Positions 1-11,256 are shown, numbered from the stretch's first letter. The stretch is 64,000 nt of DNA from Acidobacteriota bacterium (GCA_019239425.1 JAFAZX010000004.1:1-64000); one strand, 5' to 3'. Notes: a model not told the origin generated them from the letters alone. Translations and numbers: made by a program.

Positions 1-1
1 G

Positions 2-148
2 CATTTCAAGACTCACAAGAAGGACAACCACTCGCGGCGGGGGCTGCTCAAGATGGTCTCGCAGCGCAGGAGCCTGCTCGACTACCTCAAGCGTAGAGAC
101 ATCGAGGGGTACCACGAACTCATCAGCAAGCTCGGCCTGCGCCGCTAA
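2..148 (+). CDS. rpsO: 30S ribosomal protein S15, C-terminal part (5' end outside window)
   Basis: The first 48 codons read as the conserved C-terminal half of ribosomal protein S15. The stretch [16 protein letters not shown] is typical of the region that binds helix 22 of 16S rRNA, and the protein ends GLRR before a TAA stop. S15 is a primary 16S-binding protein of the small-subunit platform. The gene lies directly upstream of pnp, the classic rpsO-pnp order of many bacteria. The 5' end, start codon and any leader are beyond the window edge. Confidence 0.95.
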   Translation, partial: HFKTHKKDNHSRRGLLKMVSQRRSLLDYLKRRDIEGYHELISKLGLRR

Positions 149-533
149 ACAGGTAGGCGGCCGGAGGCCGAGCGCGCCCCTTTGGGTTCGCCGCGAGTAA
201 GTGTACGAGGACGAAATCCTCTTTAACAACGCCCCGCGTCCAGTGACAGGCGGGCGGGAGTGGCCGAACGTGACGGCCTGGGCTCCCGCGCGCGGACTTC
301 GGGGAGCAGCCTTTGGCGGACTAGCAGAAGGCGGCACCGGCTTCACGGTTGGAGCGGGTGCCGCTTTTTCTTTTCAGGAGTAGGGCCGCGTCCCCGCCTC
401 ACGTAGCGGGGGCGCTCAGCCCGACCCGACTGAACGAACATTTCCGGGCGCGGCGCGGCGGATGAGACTCCGCGCAAATCCACAGGCCGCCGCTGCCAGG
501 CAGGCGGCCCGCCCGAAGGAGAAGAGAATAAAA
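149..533 (+). other. rpsO-pnp intergenic region (385 bp), possible structured RNA
   Basis: No convincing protein gene is present. The stretch holds a short hairpin (GAGGA-CGAAA-TCCTC, about 207-221), a GC-rich section that could fold further, a strong intrinsic terminator at 331-374, and the pnp ribosome-binding site near 515-525. A 60-codon open frame at 201-383 runs through the terminator and resembles no known protein. The region could hold an attenuator, a small RNA or just the rpsO 3' end. Confidence 0.4.
331..374 (+). terminator. Intrinsic terminator between rpsO and pnp
   Basis: GCGGCACC (331-338) pairs with GGTGCCGC (356-363) and is followed at once by a T-rich run (TTTTTCTTTT). It would end rpsO transcription or attenuate read-through into pnp. 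Confidence 0.75.
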
Positions 534-2690
<2,157 letters not shown>

Positions 2691-2721
2691 TTCGGGATGC
2701 CCCCGCGTTTAATTTTTGAGA

Positions 2722-2757
2722 GAAAAAGGGTTCGCCCCGCGGGGCGGCCCTTTTTTA
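2722..2757 (+). terminator. Intrinsic terminator after pnp
   Basis: AAAAGGG pairs with CCCTTTTTT, with an inner GCCCCGCGGGGC helix, and ends in a six-T run. It lies 31 bases after the pnp stop codon. Confidence 0.85.
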
Positions 2758-2759
2758 TC

Positions 2760-2789
2760 TTGACAGTTTGGCATGGGCGCGGGTTTAAT
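2760..2789 (+). promoter_or_regulatory. Putative sigma-70 promoter for the PEP-CTERM gene
   Basis: A perfect -35 box TTGACA (2760-2765), an 18-bp spacer and TTTAAT (2784-2789) follow directly after the pnp terminator. It would give a 5' leader of roughly 265 nt before the start at 3060. Confidence 0.5.
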
Positions 2790-3059
2790 GGGCTGCCGAA
2801 ACTGGAACTCAAAGGTTATTCGGAGTCTCTTCCCTCTGCGGTAAACCGGAAGAGGTTTCGCCGCAAGTCTTTCAGATAACGGGCAGATGCGGGAACGGGC
2901 GAGGCCGGAGGCGACGCGCCGATGGCCGGTTTGCCGTCCCCGCCGCAGGTCTCCGAGCCTCCGCCCGGTTTACAGATTCGCCCGAATTGCCCCGAAGTCA
3001 TTCGAGTTTTTGAGCGCAGGCCGAAGGGGATTGGGTTCAAGTAGGAGGACGACCCCGTA
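2790..3059 (+). other. Long, possibly structured 5' leader of the PEP-CTERM gene
   Basis: About 270 bases without a gene lie between the proposed promoter and the ATG. Visible pairings include a hairpin built on GCGGTAAACC/GGTTTCGCCGC (near 2838-2864) and a long-range match of TAAACCGG (near 2842) with CCGGTTTA (near 2968). GGAGGC and GCCTCC segments could pair inside this. A strong SD (AGGAGG) stands near 3043. No known riboswitch consensus could be matched with confidence. Confidence 0.35.
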
Positions 3060-3716
3060 ATGAGGCGTCAAGCATTCCGCACAACCGCTCTGATGCTCGG
3101 CGTCATGCTCGCAGCGGCGCCCGCAGCGCGGGCCGGCACCATCACCTACGGCGAGATGGTGCGCACGGCCGGCGACGGCGGCCAACTGCGCACGGCCACC
3201 GACGTGCGCCTGCGTGTCGCCACGCAGGGCCAGTCCGTCGCGCAGGTCGGCTCGGCGCAGGGCGGGGCGGCTTCCTCACAGGAGCAGCAGGCCGCGGGCC
3301 AGCAGACGCAGACACCCGGCGGCGGCTCGACGAACGTCACCGCGCCCGCCGACCCTTCGCTCTCGCAGAGCGGCAGCAAGGTCGAGACCGTCGACCTCGG
3401 CGACGTGACCGGCACGGTCTGCGACTGCGGCGAGATTCCGCCCAACCCGCTTCCCAAGGTCGCCGGCGCCTTCCCGTGGTGGACTTTGGCCGGCATCCCG
3501 CTCATCTGCGTGAGCGGCATCTGCGCCGGCGGCGACGAAAACCCGCCAACCGGCCCGACCCCGACCCCGACGCCGCCCACGAACCCTGTGCCCGAGCCCA
3601 TCTCGCTCTTCCTCTTCGGCACGGGACTGCTCGCCGTCGGCGCCGGCGCGCGCCGCCGCTACGGCCGCAGGCAGGGGGCGGAGTTGAACATCAGCGCGAC
3701 GACAGAGGAGGTCTAA
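3060..3716 (+). CDS. PEP-CTERM sorting-domain secreted protein
   Basis: This 218-residue protein begins with a signal peptide (MRRQAFRTTALMLGVMLAAA, cleavage near ARAG). A low-complexity, Gln/Gly/Pro/Thr-rich middle follows. The C terminus is a textbook PEP-CTERM signal: VPEP at residue 177, a hydrophobic segment, then ARRRYGRR. Such proteins are recognised by an exosortase and delivered to the cell surface or extracellular matrix; no exosortase gene lies in this window. The ATG follows AGGAGG and a long leader. The next gene begins 3 bases after the stop, so the two are likely co-transcribed. The specific function is unknown. Confidence 0.85.
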   Translation: MRRQAFRTTALMLGVMLAAAPAARAGTITYGEMVRTAGDGGQLRTATDVRLRVATQGQSVAQVGSAQGGAASSQEQQAAGQQTQTPGGGSTNVTAPADPSLSQSGSKVETVDLGDVTGTVCDCGEIPPNPLPKVAGAFPWWTLAGIPLICVSGICAGGDENPPTGPTPTPTPPTNPVPEPISLFLFGTGLLAVGAGARRRYGRRQGAELNISATTEEV

Positions 3717-3719
3717 CAG

Positions 3720-4700
3720 ATGAAGAGACCGAGAACCTCCTTCACCGCCCTCCTGGCCCTGGTTGCCTGCGCCGCGCTCCTGCTGGCGGCGGGCGCCGAG
3801 GCCAAGAAGCAGAAGAACAAGAAGAACGCGCCGCCGACCACGGGCCGCATTGAGGTCTCGACGCAGCCCGGCGGCTACCCCATCAGCATCGACGGCCAGC
3901 CCGCGGGCGAGACCACCGACTACGTCCGCGCCATCGAACTCGAACCCGGCGCGCACTCGGTCGAGATCGTCTTCCCGAACAACACGCGCTGGGCGCAGAC
4001 CTTCAACATCGTCGCGGGCCGCAAGAACTGCATCGCGCTCAACTACCGCCCGCGCACCATCGAGATTCCGGCCATCGCCGCCAGCCCTTGCCCGTACCCC
4101 GTGAACGTCACCGCCCCGACGCAGGTCGCCGACGGCGACGTCGTGACCTTCACGGCCGACGTGGGCTACCAGGGGCCTTCGGCGCTCAACTACACCTGGA
4201 CGGTCAGCCCGCCCGCGGCGCGCATCATGTCGGGCGTGGGCACGCCGACGATCACGGTCGACACTTCGGGCCTCGGCAACAAGCGCGTGACGGCGATCCT
4301 CGTCGTGGACGACGGCTCGGGCGACCGCTCCTGCCGGCAGACGGCGCAGGCCGCGACCGGCGTCGGCGCGCTCCCCAAAATCGAGCCGCCCAAGCGCTTC
4401 GACGAGTTCCCGTCCATCGCGCACGACGACGACAAGGCGCGCTTCGACAACCTGGCCATCGAGCTTCAGAACAACCCGGGCGCGACCGGCTACGTCATCG
4501 CCTACGCGGGGCGCAACAGCCGCGCGGGCGAGGCCGACCGCATGACCAAGCGCGCCTCCGACTACCTGACGACCAACCGCGGCATCAGCCGCGACCGACT
4601 CGTCGTCATCAACGGCGGCCGCCGCGCCGCGAACAGCTTCGAGCTGTGGATCGTGCCGCAAGGGGCCGAGCCGCCGCGCCCGACCCCGAGCCAGGACTGA
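3720..4700 (+). CDS. Secreted PEGA/Ig-like protein with a C-terminal module shared with 44269-44715
   Basis: The 326-residue protein starts with a signal peptide (LLALVACAALLLAAGAEA). Next comes a Lys-rich stretch, then a PEGA-like domain (about 40-105; GRIEVSTQPGGYPISIDGQP). A PKD/Ig-like beta domain follows (about 115-210; VADGDVVTFTADVGYQG). The C-terminal module of about 85 residues (ARFDNLAIELQ, GYVIAYAGR, RAGEA, FELWIVP) recurs in the 44269-44715 protein. PEGA and PKD domains are extracytoplasmic, so a cell-surface or periplasmic role is likely. It probably forms a two-gene operon with the PEP-CTERM gene. No enzymatic motif is visible. Confidence 0.75.
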   Translation: MKRPRTSFTALLALVACAALLLAAGAEAKKQKNKKNAPPTTGRIEVSTQPGGYPISIDGQPAGETTDYVRAIELEPGAHSVEIVFPNNTRWAQTFNIVAGRKNCIALNYRPRTIEIPAIAASPCPYPVNVTAPTQVADGDVVTFTADVGYQGPSALNYTWTVSPPAARIMSGVGTPTITVDTSGLGNKRVTAILVVDDGSGDRSCRQTAQAATGVGALPKIEPPKRFDEFPSIAHDDDKARFDNLAIELQNNPGATGYVIAYAGRNSRAGEADRMTKRASDYLTTNRGISRDRLVVINGGRRAANSFELWIVPQGAEPPRPTPSQD

Positions 4701-5019
4701 ACGCCGCGCGAACCCGGACGGGCACGAGCGCCGTGCTCCCAAGAGGGGCGCGGCGCTTCTCCGTTAAGGATGAAGGCGGAAGGATGAAGGATGAAGTAAG
4801 GACTGCCTGCCTTTCATCCTTCATCCTTCCGCCTTCATCCCTTCCCGTGTGGCACGCTCTTTTCTATAACCCTCGTGCGGGCGTCCGAAGGCGTACGGTT
4901 ATAAAACGTGTGGCGGCCCGCAGACCAATTTCGTTGTGTAGTTTCAGAACTTTTACCTCGCTTGGAAGCCCTGACGGGCGCAGTTAAGAAGAGACAATTT
5001 CTAGGAGGATTCAGAGACA
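4701..5019. other. Intergenic region (319 bp) with palindromic element and likely promoter
   Basis: The stretch contains the AGGATGA-type inverted repeat at 4766-4840. An inverted TATAACC/GGTTATA pair (4865-4871 and 4897-4903) flanks what may be a promoter or operator for the small membrane-protein gene at 5020. A -24/-12-like TGGCACG followed by TTTCT near 4850-4863 is suggestive but lacks the -12 GC. No further gene is seen. Confidence 0.35.
4766..4840. repeat. Inverted-repeat element, AGGATGA heptamer family
   Basis: The left arm runs AGGATGA/AGGCGGA/AGGATGA/AGGATGA in 7-nt steps (4766-4796) and is mirrored by TTCATCC-type units (4812-4840), with a loop of about 15 nt. Near-identical arms occur at 16932-17038 and 50110-50189. 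Confidence 0.9.
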
Positions 5020-5184
5020 ATGGCTGAAGGGGACAGCTCAAGCAACACCGGCGTGGTCGCCATCCTGGTGATTTTCCTGATCGTCGTCCTGTTCGCGTTC
5101 TTCGCCTGGCGCGGCGGACTGTTCGGCGGCGGTTCCAAGAAGACCGACGTCGACGTGAACATCAGCGCCCCGGCCACGAAGTAG
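5020..5184 (+). CDS. Small single-pass membrane protein (54 aa), unknown function
   Basis: The ATG at 5020 follows AGGAGG at a 10-base spacing. The 54-residue product has a short polar N terminus (MAEGDSSSNTG), one strongly hydrophobic helix (VVAILVIFLIVVLFAFFAW), a glycine-rich turn and a polar tail containing KKTDVDVNISAP. A strong terminator follows 30 bases downstream, so it looks like its own transcription unit. The strong SD, clean membrane helix and terminator support a real gene. No family is recognised. Confidence 0.7.
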   Translation: MAEGDSSSNTGVVAILVIFLIVVLFAFFAWRGGLFGGGSKKTDVDVNISAPATK

Positions 5185-5213
5185 CGCGGGCGGCAGACGC
5201 TTACAAACGGAGG

Positions 5214-5258
5214 AGGGAGGGGCGACGCCCCGCACGGCGTCGCCCCTCCCTTCTTTTC
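5214..5258 (+). terminator. Intrinsic terminator after the 54-aa membrane protein
   Basis: GGGAGGGGCGACGCC pairs with GGCGTCGCCCCTCCC (15-bp stem, short loop) and is followed by TTCTTTT. Confidence 0.85.
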
Positions 5259-5286
5259 AACTGCGCCGTGCGGCTGCTACCATGAG

Positions 5287-5368
5287 GGTAAATAGTGAAT
5301 CGTAAATAGTGAATGGAAGGCTGCGCCCATACGCTCACCATTTACCATTCACTATTTACCATTCACTG
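5287..5368. repeat. Inverted-repeat element, AGTGAAT/GGTAAAT heptamer family
   Basis: The left arm alternates GGTAAAT and AGTGAAT in 7-nt steps (5287-5316), mirrored by ACCATTC/ACTATTT units at 5337-5368. It ends at the Shine-Dalgarno of glyQS. A sister copy lies at the other end of the same gene (6774-6852), so glyQS is bracketed. Confidence 0.9.
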
Positions 5369-5378
5369 GAGAAGAACA

Positions 5379-6773
<1,395 letters not shown>

Positions 6774-6776
<3 letters not shown>

Positions 6777-6852
6777 TAAATAGTGAATGGTAAATAGTAA
6801 ATGGTCGAAGGCATTCGTCTGCCATTTACTATTTACCATTCACCATTCACCA
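6774..6852. repeat. Inverted-repeat element, AGTGAAT heptamer family
   Basis: The left arm TAGTAAA/TAGTGAA/TGGTAAA/TAGTAAA (6774-6804) is mirrored at 6822-6852. Its first three bases are the TAG stop codon of glyQS. Its right arm ends 4 bases before the next ATG, which has no visible Shine-Dalgarno. Confidence 0.9.
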
Positions 6853-6856
6853 CGTT

Positions 6857-7333
6857 ATGGCGATAGTCAAAAAGAGAAACGAGCAGACCGAGTCGCGGCT
6901 GCTCCTTGAATCGGACGAACCCGTCGAGCTGCCGCCCGCGGAGGTAGACGAGTCGGCGGTCGTCCTGCAGTTCGAGCAGTTCCGCCAGTACGTGCCGGAG
7001 CTTTTGGAAGAGCTGCGCGACGGGACGGAGGCCACGCCCGTCCCCGTCATGATGGACGGCTCGACCTTCGTCGTCCACGGCGACACGCGCAGCTTCTGGG
7101 TCAAGCTCTGGCACGCCTCGCCCGAGCTGACGCGCATCGAGCGCGTGCAGATCATCAGTTGCCTGCCTTCGACGCGCGGCGTCCACATTCTCGTGGACGA
7201 CCCCGAAGAGTATGACGAGGCGGACGACCTCGACGACGACGATGAAGACTACGAGGCGGGGGACGACATCGCCGGCTACGACGACGACGACGAAGACGAA
7301 GACGACGAAGCCCCCGCCGCGCCGCGCGCATAG
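6857..7333 (+). CDS. Hypothetical protein with a highly acidic C-terminal tail
   Basis: The product has 158 residues. Residues 1-115 look like a small globular domain (VVLQFEQFRQYVPELLEELR, then STFVVHGDTRSFWVKLWHAS). The last 45 residues are almost all Asp/Glu with a few Gly, Tyr and Ala. No family is recognised. The ATG is preceded directly by a heptamer repeat and no Shine-Dalgarno is visible, so initiation may be weak or may depend on other features. The extreme acidity could suit a nucleic-acid mimic, ion-binding or solubility tail; that is speculation. Confidence 0.6.
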   Translation: MAIVKKRNEQTESRLLLESDEPVELPPAEVDESAVVLQFEQFRQYVPELLEELRDGTEATPVPVMMDGSTFVVHGDTRSFWVKLWHASPELTRIERVQIISCLPSTRGVHILVDDPEEYDEADDLDDDDEDYEAGDDIAGYDDDDEDEDDEAPAAPRA

Positions 7334-7342
7334 AGAACCCGA

Positions 7343-7410
7343 GGTTAACCACGGAGACACAGAGGCACAGCTAAAGACAGAAGCTGTGTCTCTGTGTCTC
7401 CGTGGTTAAA
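7343..7410. repeat. Inverted-repeat element, GAGACACA octamer family
   Basis: GGTTAACCACGGAGACACAG begins the left arm, which steps every 8 nt; the right arm (7383-7410) is its reverse complement ending GTGGTTAA. A second copy is at 46399-46472. Translated copies give spurious peptides such as TTETQRH. Confidence 0.9.
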
Positions 7411-7416
7411 TTTTCG

Positions 7417-8820
7417 ATGACTTCTCCCGTCCCCGAAAAAATCCTGAGGCTGGCGCGCGCCGTGCGCGAGGCGGGCGGGCGCGCGCTCATGGTCGGCGGG
7501 TGCGTGCGCGACCGCCTGCTCGGCCGCGAGGTGAAGGACTGGGACGTGGAGGTCTACGGCGTCGAGCCCGCCTCTTTGCGCGAGCTGCTCGGCCGCTTCG
7601 GCCGCGTCAACGTCGTCGGCGAGGCTTTCACCGTCTACAAGCTCGGTCAGGATTTGGACGTCAGCCTCCCGCGCCGCGAGCGCAAGACGGGGCGCGGCCA
7701 CCGGGCCTTCTACATCGAAGGCGACCCCTCGATGTCTTTCGAGGAGGCCGCGCGCCGCCGCGACTTCACCGTCAACGCCATCCTCGAAGACCCGCTCGAA
7801 GGCGAAATCATCGACCCGCACCGGGGGCTCGCGGATATAAAGGCGCGACTGCTGCGCGCCGTCGCGCCCGAGACCTTCGTCGAAGACTCCTTGCGCGTCC
7901 TGCGCGCCGCGCAGTTCGCCGCCCGCTTCGGCTTCGAAGTCGAAGCGCAGACCGTCGAACTCTGCCGCTCCATCGACCTCACGGATCTGCCGGCCGAGCG
8001 CGTCTGGGGCGAACTGGAGAAGATTCTCATCGTCGCGCCGCGGCCCTCGGTCGGACTCGAATGGCTGGCCCGCCTCAACGTCACGCCGCAGCTCTTCCCC
8101 GAACTCGAGGCTTTAAGGGGCGTGCCGCAAGAACCCGACTGGCACCCCGAGGGGGGCGTCTTCATCCACACCCTCCTGGTCTGCGACTGCGCGCGTCAGT
8201 TGAGCGAAGGGCTCGACTACCCGCGGCGCGTGGCCGTGATGCTGGGCGCGCTGTGCCACGACTTCGGTAAGCCTTCGACGACGGTGTTCGTCGAGGGGCG
8301 CTGGCGCTCGCACGGGCACGCCGAGGCCGGCGTCGCGCCGACGCTCGCGTTCCTCGACCGCCTGAAGCTCTTCACGCTCGACGGCTACAACGTGCGCGCG
8401 CAGGTGTTGGCGCTCGTGCGCGAACACCTCAAGCCCCGCGACCTCTACCGCGGGCGCGACGAGGTCGGCGACGGCGCCTTCCGCCGGCTCGCGCGGCTGT
8501 GCGAGCTGGAGCTGCTCTACCGCGTGGCGAAGGCCGACATCCTGGGGCGCAACGCGCCTTGGGTGCCGCCGGAGAAGTGGCTCGACACGGAGGCGCAGGA
8601 GTGGTTCATCGCGCGCGCGCGCGCGCTGTCGATTGAGCGCAGGCCGCCGGAACCTATCCTGCTCGGGCGGCATCTGCTGGAGATGGGGCTCAAGCCCTCG
8701 CCGCTCGTCGGTGAGATACAGCGCGCCGTCTACGAGCTGCAGCTCGACAACCGCGTCCGCACGCTCGAAGAGGCGAAGGACGCGGCGCGGAGGTTATTGG
8801 GGCATGAAGCGCAACCTTGA
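7417..8820 (+). CDS. cca: CCA tRNA nucleotidyltransferase with HD domain
   Basis: The 467-residue protein carries the class II nucleotidyltransferase signature GGCVRDRLLG followed by the metal-binding DWDVEVYG, then RRRDFTVNAI and EDPLEGEIIDPHRG. This head domain adds or repairs the 3' CCA of tRNAs. The C-terminal part contains an HD module (HTLLVCD, LCHDFGKP), as in CCA enzymes with phosphohydrolase activity. The ATG at 7417 is preferred over a GTG at 7402 that lies inside the upstream repeat. It overlaps the next gene by 17 bases. A poly(A) polymerase role cannot be excluded from sequence alone. Confidence 0.9.
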   Translation: MTSPVPEKILRLARAVREAGGRALMVGGCVRDRLLGREVKDWDVEVYGVEPASLRELLGRFGRVNVVGEAFTVYKLGQDLDVSLPRRERKTGRGHRAFYIEGDPSMSFEEAARRRDFTVNAILEDPLEGEIIDPHRGLADIKARLLRAVAPETFVEDSLRVLRAAQFAARFGFEVEAQTVELCRSIDLTDLPAERVWGELEKILIVAPRPSVGLEWLARLNVTPQLFPELEALRGVPQEPDWHPEGGVFIHTLLVCDCARQLSEGLDYPRRVAVMLGALCHDFGKPSTTVFVEGRWRSHGHAEAGVAPTLAFLDRLKLFTLDGYNVRAQVLALVREHLKPRDLYRGRDEVGDGAFRRLARLCELELLYRVAKADILGRNAPWVPPEKWLDTEAQEWFIARARALSIERRPPEPILLGRHLLEMGLKPSPLVGEIQRAVYELQLDNRVRTLEEAKDAARRLLGHEAQP

Positions 8821-9601
8821 CCTTCTGACGTCCCCGGGTTTCGTCGCGGGCCTCCTGCTGCTGCTCGCGAACGACTTCCTGCTCAAGCCCGCCTTCCACG
8901 ACGCCCTCACGGGCAAGCTCTCGGACTTCGCGGGCCTCTTCGTCTTCCCGCTCTTCTGGGCTGCGCTCACGCCGCGGTGGCGCCGCGCGGCCTACGCGCT
9001 GACGGCGCTCGGCTTCGTCTTCTGGAAGTCGTCTTACGCGCAGCCCCTCATCGACGCATGGAACTCGCTCGGCCTCCTGCGCGTGGCCCGCGTCGTCGAC
9101 CCGACAGACCTCTGGGCGCTCGTCGCCCTGCCCGCCTCGTTCGAGTACCTGCGCCGGCGCGGCGCGGCGGACTCCGGCCCGTCGCCTTTCGCGCCGCGCC
9201 GCGCGGCCGCCCTTGCCGTGCTGCTCCTCTCGGTCTTCGCCTTCGCCGCCACGCAGAGCGCGGGCGACCACATGATCTCGGAAGACCGCGAGTACAAGTT
9301 CGACATGTCGAAGGAGGAGCTGACCGAGCGGCTCAAGCGTGACGCCGAGGTGGCGTACGTTTCCGCGAGGGATGACCCCGACGACTTCAGCCTCAGCACG
9401 CGCACGAAGGTGTGCGGCGAAGGGGTCTTTGCCTCGTTCAAGGTTGAGCGGCGGGGACTCGGGTCTTTGCTGAAGGTCTCGTACCTCATCTACAACTGCG
9501 AGCAGGGGCCGCGCGGGCAGGAGGCCGCGCTGGAGGCGGAGGCGGTGCACGCCTTCGAGCACGACGTGGTCGAGAAGCTGCGCGCGCCGGCCGGGCCGTG
9601 A
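8804..9601 (+). CDS. Hypothetical integral membrane protein
   Basis: The product has 265 residues. Hydrophobic segments appear near residues 10-27, 38-55, 65-80 and 150-170. A soluble region of about 95 residues follows (HMISEDREYKFDMSKEELTE onwards). The start overlaps the end of cca by 17 bases, implying translational coupling. The motif LTGKLSDFAGLFVFPL is distinctive, but I cannot name a family. The C-terminal half probably lies outside the membrane. No catalytic motif is evident. Confidence 0.7.
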   Translation: MKRNLDLLTSPGFVAGLLLLLANDFLLKPAFHDALTGKLSDFAGLFVFPLFWAALTPRWRRAAYALTALGFVFWKSSYAQPLIDAWNSLGLLRVARVVDPTDLWALVALPASFEYLRRRGAADSGPSPFAPRRAAALAVLLLSVFAFAATQSAGDHMISEDREYKFDMSKEELTERLKRDAEVAYVSARDDPDDFSLSTRTKVCGEGVFASFKVERRGLGSLLKVSYLIYNCEQGPRGQEAALEAEAVHAFEHDVVEKLRAPAGP

Positions 9602-9766
9602 GCGGCGGGCGTCTGTGACTTTCGCGCGCCGCGTGTTGTAAGATGGCGCTTAACATTCTGCCCCGGCTTTACGAACAAACAGACCACGGAAGACGGCCGC
9701 CCGCCCCTCGCCCCGCGCGGGTCTCGGCCGCGCCCCGGACTGAATTCATTTGAGGAAGAGACAGCC

Positions 9767-10987
9767 ATGATCGATTTCGAGTTGACCGAAGAGCACCGGG
9801 CGCTCGTCCAGACCGTGCGCGAGTTCGCGCAGGGCGAAGTGGCGCCGCACATCAAGGAGTGGGACGAGAAGCAGCAGTTCAACCGTTCCGTCCTAGACAA
9901 GATGGCCGAGCTCGGGCTGCTCGGCGTCTGCATCCCCGAGGAGTACGGCGGCGCGGGCTTCGACTACGTCTCGCTCGGCCTCGTCTGCGAGGAGCTGGAG
10001 GCCGTCGACACTTTCCTGCGCGTCATCATGTCCGTCCACACGGGCCTGAACTCGATGTCGCTCTACGCCTGGGGCACCGAGGAGCAGAAGCGCAAGTACC
10101 TCGTGCCGCAGGCGAAGGGCGAGAAGATCGCGACGTACGGTTTGACCGAGCCGGGAGCCGGGTCGGACGTGGTCGGCTCGCGCTCGACCGCGCGGCGCGA
10201 CGGCGGCGGGTGGGTTTTGAACGGCGAGAAGATGTGGATCTCTTTGGCCGACGTGGCCGACAACTTCCTCTTCTTCTGCTGGACGGACGAGGAGAAGCGC
10301 CGGAAGCGCGACCACTCGGGTATGTCCTGCTTCATCGTCGAGCGGGGGATGCAGGGCTTCACTTCGGGGACGATTCACGGCAAGCTCGGCATCCGCGCGG
10401 GCAACACCGGCTACTTCTCTCTGCAGGACGTGCGCGTGCCCCAGGAGAACATGCTCGGCGAGGAGGGCGAGGGTTTCAAGATCGCGATGTTCGCCTTAGA
10501 GCAGGGGCGCTACACCGTCGCGGCCGGCGCGACCGGCCTCATCCGCGCCTCGCGCGACGCGTCGGTCGCGTACGCCTTAGAGCGCGAGACGTTCGGGACG
10601 AAGATCGCCAACCACCAGCTCGTCAAGCAGAAGATCGCCGAGATGGAGGCCGACTACCAGATGTCGCACCTGCTCTGGCTGAAGGCCGGCTGGCTCAAGA
10701 ACGAAGGCAAGCCGAACGGGCGCGCGACCTCTTTGGCGAAGTGGCAGGCGACCGTCCGCAGCGAGAAGGCGGCCTCGATGGCGATTGAAGTCCACGGCGC
10801 CAACGGCTACTCGAACGACTACCCCGTCGAGCGCTACCTGCGCAACTGCAAGGCCGCCGTCATCTACGAGGGCACCCGCGACATCCACACGCTCATGCAG
10901 GCCGACTGGGCGCTCGGCCTCAAGGGCGAGAAGCCCGCGCGCAAGACGCTCCCGCCATACCAGCAGGCAGTAGTCAGTAGACAGTAG
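9767..10987 (+). CDS. Acyl-CoA dehydrogenase
   Basis: This FAD-dependent enzyme desaturates acyl-CoA at the alpha-beta position and passes electrons to ETF. The 406-residue chain has the family landmarks: GLTEPGAGSD (substrate/FAD contact), GEKMWISLAD, RETFGTKIANHQLVKQKIAE, and IYEGTRDIHTL with the glutamate used as catalytic base in short-chain members. The start follows GAGGAAGAG. The natural protein probably ended near KTLPPY. The last residues (QAVVSRQ) and the TAG stop are encoded by the adjoining CAGTAGT repeat. Substrate chain length cannot be told from sequence. Confidence 0.93.
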   Translation: MIDFELTEEHRALVQTVREFAQGEVAPHIKEWDEKQQFNRSVLDKMAELGLLGVCIPEEYGGAGFDYVSLGLVCEELEAVDTFLRVIMSVHTGLNSMSLYAWGTEEQKRKYLVPQAKGEKIATYGLTEPGAGSDVVGSRSTARRDGGGWVLNGEKMWISLADVADNFLFFCWTDEEKRRKRDHSGMSCFIVERGMQGFTSGTIHGKLGIRAGNTGYFSLQDVRVPQENMLGEEGEGFKIAMFALEQGRYTVAAGATGLIRASRDASVAYALERETFGTKIANHQLVKQKIAEMEADYQMSHLLWLKAGWLKNEGKPNGRATSLAKWQATVRSEKAASMAIEVHGANGYSNDYPVERYLRNCKAAVIYEGTRDIHTLMQADWALGLKGEKPARKTLPPYQQAVVSRQ

Positions 10988-11068
10988 TCGGTAGAAAAAG
11001 CAGGCGGCGCGCTCCGGTTTTAAGCCGGGCGCGCCGCTTTGTCTTTCTACCGACTACTGTCTACTGAT
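10968..11068. repeat. Inverted-repeat element, CAGTAGT/CAGTAGA heptamer variant, enclosing a terminator
   Basis: The left arm CAGTAGT/CAGTAGA/CAGTAGT/CGGTAGA (10968-10995) encodes the C terminus and stop of the acyl-CoA dehydrogenase. The right arm mirrors it at 11046-11067. A GC-rich terminator hairpin sits in the loop. Confidence 0.9.
11004..11046 (+). terminator. Intrinsic terminator nested in the repeat element
   Basis: GCGGCGCGC (11004-11012) pairs with GCGCGCCGC (11029-11037) and is followed by TTTGTCTTT. A related hairpin occupies the loop of the element at 45034-45150. Confidence 0.75.
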
Positions 11069-11087
11069 ACCGGCTTGCAAATTGAGA

Positions 11088-11256
11088 TAAGGCCGGCTCT
11101 TCGCCGGGAGCGCGGGCATCCCTGCCCGCAAGCGCGCGAAAGCGCGCTGACCGTCTCCCTCTTCATCTCAACCTTGAGACATGAAGTCTCCCAGCTTTCG
11201 CGCTGCGCGCTCAGGCGGGCAGGGATGCCCGCGCTCCCAACTTTAAGCGGCCTTAT
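11088..11256. repeat. Large imperfect inverted repeat (about 170 bp), MITE-like
   Basis: ATAAGGCCG (from 11088) matches CGGCCTTAT (to 11256). Inside, GGGAGCGCGGGCATCCCTGC and the following GCGCGAAAGC section (11106-11150) are mirrored at 11193-11238. Weaker outward matching may extend it to about 11067-11277. It encodes nothing. It differs from the heptamer elements in having non-periodic arms. Confidence 0.7.

Noticed and set aside
201-383. A 60-codon frame between rpsO and pnp
   Set aside because: It runs through a strong terminator hairpin, has no Shine-Dalgarno and resembles nothing.
2766-2783. Sigma-54 promoter (TTGGCATG) before the PEP-CTERM gene
   Set aside because: The -24-like part is present, but the GC dinucleotide expected at -12 is missing; a better sigma-70 match overlaps it.
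4848-4866. Sigma-54 promoter (TGGCACG, then TTTCT) before the 54-residue membrane protein
   Set aside because: The -12 GC is absent and the distance to the gene is long; not strong enough to list as a promoter.
5313-5378. Earlier ATG start for glyQS
   Set aside because: It would translate the AGTGAAT palindrome. The TTG at 5379 has a good SD and begins at the conserved N terminus.
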